Shown: positions 10,095 through 17,937 of the stretch, piece by piece
Position numbering within the stretch: the stretch's first letter is position 1
Layout: each line of letters begins with the position of its first letter
From: Prevotellaceae bacterium MN60
Lineage (GTDB): Bacteria > Bacteroidota > Bacteroidia > Bacteroidales > Bacteroidaceae
Assembly (NCBI GenBank): GCA_900199555.1
Contig: FZQZ01000002.1
Coordinates: 186,001-250,000, forward strand
Direction: 5' to 3'
DNA: 64,000 bases
The notes under the pieces: generated by a model
Databases searched by the model: none
Told to the model about the DNA's origin: nothing
Seen by the model: the letters and a program-made list of their open reading frames with translations, nothing else
Made by a program: the position numbers and the translations under genes

Positions 10095-11366
10095 TTACTT
10101 CACGATGTATTTCTGACCATCGCTGATATAGAGGGTACCACGCTGAGTAGCTTTCACACGCTGCCCCTGTAGATTATACTGTTGGTGGTTCGGCTGATGA
10201 GCAACTTCATTGTTCTGGATACCTGTGAAATGTCCATCGGGTGGAAGTGCAAGGAAATGCCCTGGGTTGATATATACCTTATGTGTACCCAGCAATTCAC
10301 CCTCTGGCGACCATTGATATAATCTGCCTGCAGAAGCAAACGAGGAAGCATCCGTAGCATAAATATAGCCGGTATAGGGATTCACATAGATACCATAAGG
10401 TGCTCCCATCTGTTTAATATCATTCATCAGGGTACCAGGCAACTGTTCTTCTATACCACTACCGCCCATACTGGCCATCACCTCCTCAGGGTCTATCGTC
10501 ACATAATTAAATTCATACTCGTTTGTATAGTATGAGAAACGCGAGCCGATGGCTATAAATTTTCCATCTAAAGTAGTACAACTATAGGTAGAGGCATAGT
10601 CCAATCTTACATAACATTCTTCTACTCCCTGTAGTGCTTGTTCACAGTCCAGAATGATGCATGCTGCAGGGATATCGTAGTAGTCGCCAGGCGAATTGAT
10701 ACAGAGGTAGCGCCCACTCTGCGACAACTTGCCATAGAGGTTGATTTGTTGGGTATCTATCGTCTTCTCTACCTGCATAGTTTCTGCATTCAGGATGCTC
10801 ACCGTGGTCTCATATTCGTGGTCTTCTTCAAACGCATAGCCACCCGTATTAGCCACAAACAGTCTGCCCTTATATAGGGCGATACCCTCGGGTTCATAGC
10901 CTACCTCCGTAGCTGCCACCACCGTAAAGGTTGTAAGGTCTATCTTTGCCACATAGCCCTTATTGAAATACTTCATACCACTTACCGTGCCACACTCGTG
11001 TCCATAGCTGGTGACATAGACATAACGCCCATCTGAACAGAGTTTGCGATTGTTGGGAATATCCTCGATGGCGACTACCTCCCTACCCTCGGGCGTGATA
11101 AACTGTACGATGTTCGACCAGTTGATGGCAATGGCTATCAGGTTGTCATTTACCTGAATGATATCGTTTGGTGTGTCGCCAATCTTCTTACCGTTCACAT
11201 CGCGAAACCACTGATTGCTTACCACATGATCATCCTCAAAATAGGTCAGTTTACCATTATCTGACTGCCAATTACCCTCGTTCACCACAATCAGCTTCTC
11301 TTGTGCTACGATGGCTATAGCCAGCAGCAGTGACAGGGATAGTAGTATGTATTTTTTCGTCATCAT
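10095..11366 (-). CDS. DUF5074/YncE-like beta-propeller protein, BtuG-like
   Basis: A 423-residue secreted protein. A signal peptide ends at AIVAQ (about residue 22). The body is a beta-propeller of the DUF5074/YncE type: LIVVNEGNWQSDNG near residue 25, GDTPNDIIQV near 62, YVTSYGHECGTVSG near 115, GYEPEGIALYKGRLFVANTG near 155. Bacteroides BtuG, a surface corrinoid-binding propeller that works with BtuB, belongs to this general class, and the position next to the TonB receptor fits. Unlike BtuG there is no lipobox. The C-terminus (YNLQGQRVKATQ to GQKYIVK) instead looks like a type IX sorting domain. Its ATG overlaps the receptor stop codon by one base. Confidence 0.85.
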   Translation of the reverse strand: MMTKKYILLSLSLLLAIAIVAQEKLIVVNEGNWQSDNGKLTYFEDDHVVSNQWFRDVNGKKIGDTPNDIIQVNDNLIAIAINWSNIVQFITPEGREVVAIEDIPNNRKLCSDGRYVYVTSYGHECGTVSGMKYFNKGYVAKIDLTTFTVVAATEVGYEPEGIALYKGRLFVANTGGYAFEEDHEYETTVSILNAETMQVEKTIDTQQINLYGKLSQSGRYLCINSPGDYYDIPAACIILDCEQALQGVEECYVRLDYASTYSCTTLDGKFIAIGSRFSYYTNEYEFNYVTIDPEEVMASMGGSGIEEQLPGTLMNDIKQMGAPYGIYVNPYTGYIYATDASSFASAGRLYQWSPEGELLGTHKVYINPGHFLALPPDGHFTGIQNNEVAHQPNHQQYNLQGQRVKATQRGTLYISDGQKYIVK

Positions 11367-13348
11367 TATATTCCGAATGATAGGGTTAGTTTATAGTTTT
11401 TTCCCGGCATGGGATAGCGAGGGATATGCTCATACTGCTCGTCCAACAGATCTATCACCTCCAGACAAGCGCCTACCATGGTCTTGCCCACAGTGGTGCT
11501 ATATGATAGTTTGGCATCGATATTATGATAGGGCTCCAACATATCTTCGGGGTCGGCATAGCTCCACATACGCTCACCCACATAGAGGTGGGAAACGGTG
11601 AGCGAAGCGCCCTTCCACATAGCCATGGCCGTGATGCTATGCGACAATGTTGGCGAATAGCAGATGGGCTTATCGTAGGTATCTTCATCATTGGGATCTG
11701 TGCGATTTACGTCACGCTGCCACGTCAGTGAACCCAACAGCGAGAACTGCCAGTCGCCAATAGCGTAGCGAGCCGTAGCCGTAGCATTCAGTCCCTGACA
11801 GAAGGTATAGCCATAGTTCATCATCGTCCACGTATAGGTGCCCTTCAGTGGCAGACAAACTATTCGGTTTTCTATCTTGTTCTGATAGATGTCGGCTTGG
11901 AGCGATATGGTGAGTGGTGAATGGTGAGTGACGAGGAGTGTGGAGTGATACTCTATGCCCAGATTCCACTGCTTGGTATATTCAGGTTGCAGGTTGCGGT
12001 TGCCCACTTGCGTATAATAGAGGTCGTTGAGCGTAGGTGCGCGGAATATCTTCTTATACCATGCGCGCAGTGTCAGCTCATGCTTCGACCTATTGGGGTT
12101 GATGGTATATGCCAGCGATACGGCAGGTGTCCATCGGTCTAAGGGGTCAGCAGCACCAGCATGCACAAAGGTAAAGTCGTGCAGGTGCTGATGTAGCATG
12201 GATACAGCAGCTTGTATGCCGTTCAGATTCATCTGTGCCGCCAACACCTCTTTTTGGTCTAAGCGGAACACATGGTCAAAGCGCTTCAGGTCGGCACGCA
12301 ACTTGCTATAGCGCACGTCATAACTTGTAGAGAGCGAGAGCCACGACCACGGCATATAACCATAGCACAGTGCGCCATAGACATCCTCCTGACGATAGTG
12401 GTTGTTGACGCGTGCCGTATTCTGATTTTCGGGATAGTCGGTACAATAGCGCAGATATTCGTTGGTATATTTCGCATTAGCCTTCACGCGATGGTGGCCC
12501 CAGAACTCTTGCTGATAACTGGCTTGCACGAAGAAGTCGCGATCCCACTCGCGCCCCACATTGATATACTTGTCGCTCAGTCGCCTCACGATACCACCCG
12601 GGCATCCTCTTTCCGAGTCATAATAATATAAGTGTGACGAAAAGCCACCTTTAAACAAGGCACCCTCTATGCGACCATAGCGGATATCGCTATTGGCTCG
12701 TCGGCCAATCGTATCCTCGTATTCTGAATGATAACGAAACGGATAATCCCCCTCCGACTTACACCATTCGCCATCCACAAATCCGCTCCAGCCGCGCCAA
12801 GCAAACTGGGCGTTGGCCTTAGCCATATAGGTAGAAAAAGAGGCTCGTCGAAGTTGCACGGAAAGAGAGTCGTGAGTGGGTCTTTTGGTTCGCATATATA
12901 CTGTAGCGCCCGACGCGTATTCGCTGGCCGACTGACAGTTATCAAGTTTATTGGCATTGTATAGCGATACACTTTCCATCGACGAGAGCGAGAATTTTCC
13001 AAGGTCAACAGTACCATTCTGAGCGTTGGTGATACGTATGCCATCCACATAGACGCCCACATGCTGGGCACCCATCGAGCGCACATTGATGGTCTTTAGT
13101 CCACCAAGTCCGCCATAGTCTTTTATCTGTACGCCAGAGAAATACTTCAGCGCATCAGCCACCGATGTAGTGGACAATGCCTGCAGGTCTGCTCCGCGCA
13201 AGGTTTGTGATGTAGCCAACGGTCTCCTTCCATACACCTCTATCTCCTCCACCTGTTGTAGTGAGTCTAGACGTGATGGTTGTTGCGAAAAGGCCGCAGC
13301 AAACGGAACGAGGATGCACAATAATAGCACCGCGTGACGTTTATTCAT
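11366..13348 (-). CDS. btuB: TonB-dependent outer membrane receptor, cobalamin type
   Basis: A 660-residue outer membrane transporter and the first gene after the cobalamin riboswitch. A signal peptide (ending AAAFSQ) is followed by the plug: EIEVYGRRPLATS (about residue 35), DALKYFSGVQIKDYGG (about 65-80), INVRSMGAQHVGVYVDGIRI (about 87). The barrel follows and ends in an aromatic-rich strand finishing LTLSFGI. It should import corrinoids across the outer membrane using TonB energy. There is no N-terminal carboxypeptidase-like or SusC-type extension, which agrees with a BtuB-like receptor. Codons near residue 475 (LVTHHSPL) come from a 7-bp tandem repeat. Confidence 0.9.
   Translation of the reverse strand: MNKRHAVLLLCILVPFAAAFSQQPSRLDSLQQVEEIEVYGRRPLATSQTLRGADLQALSTTSVADALKYFSGVQIKDYGGLGGLKTINVRSMGAQHVGVYVDGIRITNAQNGTVDLGKFSLSSMESVSLYNANKLDNCQSASEYASGATVYMRTKRPTHDSLSVQLRRASFSTYMAKANAQFAWRGWSGFVDGEWCKSEGDYPFRYHSEYEDTIGRRANSDIRYGRIEGALFKGGFSSHLYYYDSERGCPGGIVRRLSDKYINVGREWDRDFFVQASYQQEFWGHHRVKANAKYTNEYLRYCTDYPENQNTARVNNHYRQEDVYGALCYGYMPWSWLSLSTSYDVRYSKLRADLKRFDHVFRLDQKEVLAAQMNLNGIQAAVSMLHQHLHDFTFVHAGAADPLDRWTPAVSLAYTINPNRSKHELTLRAWYKKIFRAPTLNDLYYTQVGNRNLQPEYTKQWNLGIEYHSTLLVTHHSPLTISLQADIYQNKIENRIVCLPLKGTYTWTMMNYGYTFCQGLNATATARYAIGDWQFSLLGSLTWQRDVNRTDPNDEDTYDKPICYSPTLSHSITAMAMWKGASLTVSHLYVGERMWSYADPEDMLEPYHNIDAKLSYSTTVGKTMVGACLEVIDLLDEQYEHIPRYPMPGKNYKLTLSFGI
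11910..11930. repeat. Heptanucleotide micro-array inside the TonB receptor gene
   Basis: Three units of GTGARTG in tandem, read in frame by the receptor gene. The same unit occurs at 21350-21370. Confidence 0.7.
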
Positions 13349-13442
13349 ATCGTTTTCACCTTCTAAGTTTAATAAAAAGGGGGAGACCGACCTGTCTCAC
13401 GACAACAGTCTCCACGAGACTTATATAATAATACACGTATTC

Positions 13443-13479
13443 CGCTGTGGGCCCTAACCCCAGAGGGCGTCAACAGCGA
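13443..13479 (-). promoter_or_regulatory. Hairpin downstream of the riboswitch aptamer
   Basis: An outer stem CGCTGT/ACAGCG encloses GCCCT/AGGGC. It follows the aptamer by a few bases and may be part of the expression platform. It has no T tract and lies about 100 nt before the receptor start. Confidence 0.5.
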
Positions 13480-13481
13480 TT

Positions 13482-13628
13482 GATGCACAAGCAGGTCTTC
13501 TGACTTTACAACTTAAGGAGCAAACGTCTTCCCAATAATATCAGTGACTTCGTGTTCACCCCGTATTTAGTTGCTTACAGCTGCGGGACAGTTGGGGATT
13601 CTCACCCCATTCCCTTACTCTTGTGCGC
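13482..13628 (-). promoter_or_regulatory. Cobalamin (B12) riboswitch aptamer
   Basis: Read on the minus strand, the leader contains GGTGAGAATCCCC, then CTGTCCCGCAGCTGTAA, and near the 3' side AAGTCAGAAGACCTGC, the B12 box. These are the conserved core elements of cobalamin riboswitches in the right order and spacing. It lies between a promoter at 13631-13638 and the TonB receptor start at 13348, so adenosylcobalamin or another corrinoid should repress the uptake operon. Confidence 0.95.
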
Positions 13629-13630
13629 TG

Positions 13631-13638
13631 CAAAGATA
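13631..13638 (-). promoter_or_regulatory. Promoter -7 element (TATCTTTG) of the B12 operon
   Basis: A TAnnTTTG match just upstream of the aptamer on the minus strand. It is divergent from the prfA promoter 44 nt away. Confidence 0.75.
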
Positions 13639-13681
13639 CAAATTATTTTTAATATCTTGTATTTTTCTCTCAAATTTTTCG

Positions 13682-13689
13682 TAATTTTG
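13682..13689 (+). promoter_or_regulatory. Promoter -7 element (TAATTTTG) of prfA
   Basis: A TAnnTTTG match ending 9 nt before the prfA ATG, leaving room for only a few leader nucleotides. Confidence 0.7.
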
Positions 13690-13698
13690 CACCCGATT

Positions 13699-14808
13699 AT
13701 GGAGAATAACAGTATTTTACAGAAACTGGATGGTTTGGAAGCACGCTTCGAAGAGGTATCAACACTGATTACCGACCCAAGTGTGATTGCCGACCAGCAG
13801 CGCTTTGTCAAGTTGACAAAGGAATACAAGGACCTGGGCGACATCATGGATGCTCGCAAGCGTTATATTGCCTGTCTTAACAGCATTCGTGAGGCAAAGG
13901 ATATTCTTGCCAATGAAGACGACCCAGAGATGAAGGAGATGGCTCGCGAGGAGCTGTCGGAGAACGAGGCTCTGCAGCCTAAACTGGAGGAGGAAATAAA
14001 GATTGCATTGATTCCAAAAGACCCCGAGGATGCCAAGAATGTGCAGATGGAGATTCGCGCCGGAACAGGTGGCGATGAGGCTGCGCTGTTTGCTGGCGAC
14101 CTCTTTAAAATGTACAAGAGCTACTGCGACTCTAAGGGATGGCAGCTTTCTATCACCAGTGTCAGCGAGGGTGCAGTGGGTGGTTTCAAGGAGATCGACT
14201 TTGCCGTATCTGGTGCCGATGTCTATGGCACGCTGAAATATGAGTCGGGCGTTCACCGTGTACAGCGCGTTCCTGCCACCGAGACGCAGGGCCGCATGCA
14301 CACCTCTGCTGCCACCGTTGCCGTATTGCCTGAGGCCGACAAGTTTGAGGTACACGTCAACGAGGGTGAAATCAAGTGGGACACCTTCCGCTCTAGTGGT
14401 GCTGGTGGTCAGAATGTAAACAAGGTAGAATCGGGTGTGCGCCTGCGCTATATGTGGAAAAACCCCAATACGGGCGAGACCGAAGAGATTCTGATTGAGT
14501 GTACCGAGACGCGCGACCAGCCCAAGAACAAGGAGCGTGCCCTCTCGCGCCTCTATACCTTTATCTATGATAAGGAGCACCAGAAGTATATGGACGACAT
14601 CGCCTCTCGCCGTAAGAGCCTCGTCTCTACGGGCGACCGCTCAGCCAAGATTCGCACCTACAACTTCCCACAGGGCCGTGTTACCGACCACCGTATCGGC
14701 TACACCACCCACGACCTGCAAGGATTCCTCGGTGGCGACATCCAACCCATGATTGATGCCCTCACTGTAGCGGAGAATGCAGAGCGCATGAAAGAAACGG
14801 AGCTATAA
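13699..14808 (+). CDS. prfA: Peptide chain release factor 1
   Basis: RF1 releases the nascent chain at UAG and UAA. The 369-residue product shows the PxT codon-recognition motif in QRVPATETQGR (about residue 190), which separates it from RF2 (SPF), and the catalytic GGQ in SGAGGQNVNKVESG (about 235). The N-terminal part is the helical bundle. The frame is open further upstream, but ATG 13699 (MENNSILQKLDG) is the natural start: it matches the family length and follows the promoter. A terminator follows. Confidence 0.97.
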   Translation: MENNSILQKLDGLEARFEEVSTLITDPSVIADQQRFVKLTKEYKDLGDIMDARKRYIACLNSIREAKDILANEDDPEMKEMAREELSENEALQPKLEEEIKIALIPKDPEDAKNVQMEIRAGTGGDEAALFAGDLFKMYKSYCDSKGWQLSITSVSEGAVGGFKEIDFAVSGADVYGTLKYESGVHRVQRVPATETQGRMHTSAATVAVLPEADKFEVHVNEGEIKWDTFRSSGAGGQNVNKVESGVRLRYMWKNPNTGETEEILIECTETRDQPKNKERALSRLYTFIYDKEHQKYMDDIASRRKSLVSTGDRSAKIRTYNFPQGRVTDHRIGYTTHDLQGFLGGDIQPMIDALTVAENAERMKETEL

Positions 14809-14821
14809 AAGCCTACCCCCA

Positions 14822-14850
14822 TCCCCTCCCCATAGGAGGGGAGTTTTTAT
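14822..14850 (+). terminator. Rho-independent terminator after prfA
   Basis: An 8-bp stem (TCCCCTCC/GGAGGGGA) with a 5-nt loop, followed by GTTTTTAT. Confidence 0.8.
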
Positions 14851-14882
14851 AAGATAGTTTAAGCATTCAAGAACTAGACAAC

Positions 14883-15134
14883 ATGGAATTCTGGAAAGAA
14901 GTTAAAAAGCAATGGACAAAAGAAGGTTTTAAGAAATCCCTCCAGGATATTGGATGGAAAGGCTTTCTTTGCATCTTTATAGCAGTGTTTACTGCAGAAG
15001 TTGCTGTCGATTATTTCAATGTAAGAGAGAATGTGTGGCTAAATTTAGCAGTATTCTTTCCTGCCTGGATTATCGGCTACATCATCTCATATTTTATGAT
15101 TAATCTCATTCAGAAATGGAAAGAAAAGAACTAA
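14883..15134 (+). CDS. Small membrane protein of unknown function
   Basis: An 83-residue protein with a basic amphipathic N-terminus ([11 protein letters not shown]) and two hydrophobic segments, about residues 28-45 and 54-76. The loop between them is NVRENVW. I do not recognise a named family. The 3' end overlaps the pyrF start by 19 nt in another frame, so the two should be translated from one mRNA. The overlap and compact layout argue that it is a real gene. Confidence 0.7.
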   Translation: MEFWKEVKKQWTKEGFKKSLQDIGWKGFLCIFIAVFTAEVAVDYFNVRENVWLNLAVFFPAWIIGYIISYFMINLIQKWKEKN

Positions 15135-15985
15135 TCAAGCAAATTCGCGACAAGCGCACCTTCCTCTGCGTTGGTCTCGACCCCGACATCAAGAAGATTC
15201 CACAGTGTGTCATTGACGAGTGTAAAGCCGACTTGGAAGACGGTGAAGAGTATGACGACTCATTGGCACTGATGCTCTTCAATCAGTATATCATCGACGC
15301 CACAGCACCCTACTGTGTGGCCTATAAGCCCAACCTGGCCTTCTACGAGTCGCTGGGTGCCAACGGTATGGTTGCCTACGAGGAGACGGTGGCATATATC
15401 CGCGAGAACTACCCTAACCACTTCATCATTGCCGATGCCAAGCGCGGTGACATTGGCAACACCTCTGCCATGTATGCCCGCAGCTTCTTTGAGGGCAGTT
15501 CACAGGTAGATGCCCTCACCGTAGCCCCCTATATGGGTGAAGACAGCGTTACGCCCTTCCTCGGTTATAAGGACAAGTGGGTAATCCTCTTGGCGCTGAC
15601 CTCCAACAAGGGTTCTCACGACTTTCAGCTGATGCAGGATGCCGATGGCGAGCGCCTGTTTGAGAAGGTATTGAAAACCTCTCAGCAGTGGGGCACAAAA
15701 GACAACATGATGTATGTGGTAGGAGCCACACAGGGCAAGATGTTTGAAGACATCCGCAAGATTGTTCCCGACCACTTCCTCCTTGTTCCAGGCGTTGGAG
15801 CACAGGGCGGCAGTCTCGAAGAAGTATGTCAGTATGGTATGAATGCTGACTGCGGTCTTCTCGTCAACTCCTCTCGTGGCATCATCTTCGCCTCCAACGG
15901 TACCGACTTCGCCGATGTCGCTGCCCAGAAGGCCCGCGAGCTGCAGGAGCAGATGGACGTAGAACTCCAAAAGAAAGGAATCTAA
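15116..15985 (+). CDS. pyrF: Orotidine 5'-phosphate decarboxylase
   Basis: Converts OMP to UMP, the last step of de novo pyrimidine synthesis. The 289-residue protein belongs to the longer subfamily common in Bacteroidetes. It shows [12 protein letters not shown] near residue 17, the catalytic [12 protein letters not shown] near 105, and the phosphate-binding VPGVGAQGG near 222. The start is inside the end of the preceding membrane-protein gene. A strong terminator follows. Confidence 0.96.
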   Translation: MERKELIKQIRDKRTFLCVGLDPDIKKIPQCVIDECKADLEDGEEYDDSLALMLFNQYIIDATAPYCVAYKPNLAFYESLGANGMVAYEETVAYIRENYPNHFIIADAKRGDIGNTSAMYARSFFEGSSQVDALTVAPYMGEDSVTPFLGYKDKWVILLALTSNKGSHDFQLMQDADGERLFEKVLKTSQQWGTKDNMMYVVGATQGKMFEDIRKIVPDHFLLVPGVGAQGGSLEEVCQYGMNADCGLLVNSSRGIIFASNGTDFADVAAQKARELQEQMDVELQKKGI

Positions 15986-16008
15986 ATAAGCATTATAGAT
16001 TAAACACT

Positions 16009-16050
16009 AAAGAGCCGCCTCACTACTGAGAACGGCTCTTTCTTTTTTAT
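16009..16050 (+). terminator. Rho-independent terminator after pyrF
   Basis: A 9-bp stem (AAAGAGCCG, 16009-16017, with 16033-16041) followed by TCTTTTTTATT. Confidence 0.85.
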
Positions 16051-16092
16051 TCACTATTGTCTATTCACTAGCAAAGCGAAATGCGAAGCGCC

Positions 16093-17928
16093 TTATTCGC
16101 TTAGCTTCTTCAGCACTACTTTTTGTGTGTAGGCATTACTAATGGTTTTGATAAAGTCAATGAGTTCAGGATACAAAGACTTATCATACTGTCCAGACTT
16201 CATGACTAAACGATTGATAACCTTGATACTATCTTCGCCAGGCAATACCAACAACGAGAAGGATGCGAAAGGCTTTTCTATCATTAAGTTTTTGGGCATT
16301 GCCTCCACCTCATATCCTTCTGGGATAGCGATGGTGATATTATCCTCGTCTACATAACCTTCCTCCACCCACACATCCTCTTTTCTGTTAGCGATGGCAT
16401 TGGGGGCGCTATATCCTCGGTGAATAGGACACACAGGAACGAAGAGACGCTGACCTGTGACAGAGGCATACATCTGACTATTTACCTCAGCATCCAATAT
16501 AACAGTAGCGCCGTCTTCTCGAACATCAATCTTACCAATCTCCGCCTGTGGCACGCGAACGATACGCTGCAACACCTTCTGACGCTCTTTCTCATCCATA
16601 CGCAACAAGGGCATTTGGTTTTCATACTGACCATTGTTTGTTTCCTGATGGAGTGTGACATTGGCAGCTCCCTTGTTCTCTAGTTCTATACGGATAGTAC
16701 TGCGCATCAGGTTAACGGTATCAGGATATACGGGCAGCGTCACGAGTTCTCCTCCTGCCTCATTAACCACTATAGCGTCATGTCCGGCAATATCCTCGTG
16801 CACAAAGCCCAATGGCAGTTGTGGATTGGTACACTCCAGCCATAGCGTATCGCCTTTTAGTGGCACCTGTAGAATGACGTGGTTCATCTGTCCTACACTG
16901 GCAAAGTCTTTGAGTAGTCGGCGGTTGTTGGTACTGATGGTGGTATAGTTGGAGGGGATGCCCACCTCTTTCAACATCGCACGCATATAGTTTGACAAGC
17001 CCTTACAGTCGCCAAAGCCACTCTTGCATACATTTGCTGCCGGCGCCGGCTGTTGTCCACCAATGCCCAACAAGATAGCCACATAGCGTGTGGTCTTTCC
17101 CAGATACTTGTATAGTGCCTCCACCTTCTCTCTATCGGTGGCAAGATGGTCGGTCATCTGGTGTATTTCCAGTTTGACATCGTCGGGCAGTGTCTCTCGC
17201 CCATTAATCAGACTATACTCCCACTTGCCGTAATCCTGCCAACTCTTAAAGCAGCCTTTCTTACCATAATAAGTAAAGTCTTCCGGAGCGAAATAAGCCA
17301 TAGGTATGCGCTCGCGCAGTGGTCTGGAATACGGCTCATATTTCAGGGCAGGCAGGTTATCCAGCTCCAGTGTAAGTGTCTTCCCGTCTGCCGATACGGT
17401 GGGAGTCTTATCTATGTTCAGTAGTGCATGACGGATGGTGATATCCTTGGGAGCCGTCAGCCTATAGGTGGCCTTCTTCACACTGATGTCGTAACCTGTC
17501 TGCGGACAGAATCTCGGAAACTCAATCAAATTATCGCGGCTCTCCATGGTCCACTCGTAAGTGATGGTGATAGGATATACGGGTGGAGTATATTCTAAGA
17601 ACATCTTATAGTCATCGACAGCCAGATACTGGGAGTATTCGGTTTGTTTCAGCTCACCTTCTCTAAACTTACGCAGCACACGTCCCGTGGCATCCGTTGC
17701 CACTCCTTTGAAGTTGGTCAGCTTGTCGTGCTTGCTACACCAACATACAAACGTAGCGAGGTCGGCTCCATGCTCGTTGAGAATGGTGGTCACCTCTTTA
17801 TAATGCACCACAGCATTCGTGCTGCTATAGCAGTCTACCTGTGTTGTCGATTCCTCTACGATAGCCACCTGTGCTGTAGCCTGTATCACTGCGGCAAACA
17901 GCACTGTCAGAAGTGTTTCTCCTCTCAT
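16093..17928 (-). CDS. DUF3857 and transglutaminase-like secreted protein, catalytic residues present
   Basis: A 611-residue exported protein. A signal peptide ends near residue 20 (QATAQ). Residues about 30-220 are DUF3857 (YSSTNAVVHYKEVTTILNEHG). The transglutaminase-like core follows, with Cys in SGFGDCKGLSN (about 310) and His in GQMNHVILQV (about 350); WLECTNP (about 366) gives the acidic position as Glu. The C-terminal part is beta-rich. The role is unknown; such proteins are secreted or periplasmic and could be cysteine proteases or crosslinkers. It lies 9 nt downstream of a related gene that lacks the catalytic residues. Confidence 0.85.
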   Translation of the reverse strand: MRGETLLTVLFAAVIQATAQVAIVEESTTQVDCYSSTNAVVHYKEVTTILNEHGADLATFVCWCSKHDKLTNFKGVATDATGRVLRKFREGELKQTEYSQYLAVDDYKMFLEYTPPVYPITITYEWTMESRDNLIEFPRFCPQTGYDISVKKATYRLTAPKDITIRHALLNIDKTPTVSADGKTLTLELDNLPALKYEPYSRPLRERIPMAYFAPEDFTYYGKKGCFKSWQDYGKWEYSLINGRETLPDDVKLEIHQMTDHLATDREKVEALYKYLGKTTRYVAILLGIGGQQPAPAANVCKSGFGDCKGLSNYMRAMLKEVGIPSNYTTISTNNRRLLKDFASVGQMNHVILQVPLKGDTLWLECTNPQLPLGFVHEDIAGHDAIVVNEAGGELVTLPVYPDTVNLMRSTIRIELENKGAANVTLHQETNNGQYENQMPLLRMDEKERQKVLQRIVRVPQAEIGKIDVREDGATVILDAEVNSQMYASVTGQRLFVPVCPIHRGYSAPNAIANRKEDVWVEEGYVDEDNITIAIPEGYEVEAMPKNLMIEKPFASFSLLVLPGEDSIKVINRLVMKSGQYDKSLYPELIDFIKTISNAYTQKVVLKKLSE

Positions 17929-17937
17929 GCTATCGGT

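Noticed and set aside
13552-13698. Longer N-terminus for prfA
   Set aside because: The open frame runs back through the promoter and riboswitch region; ATG 13699 matches the family start.
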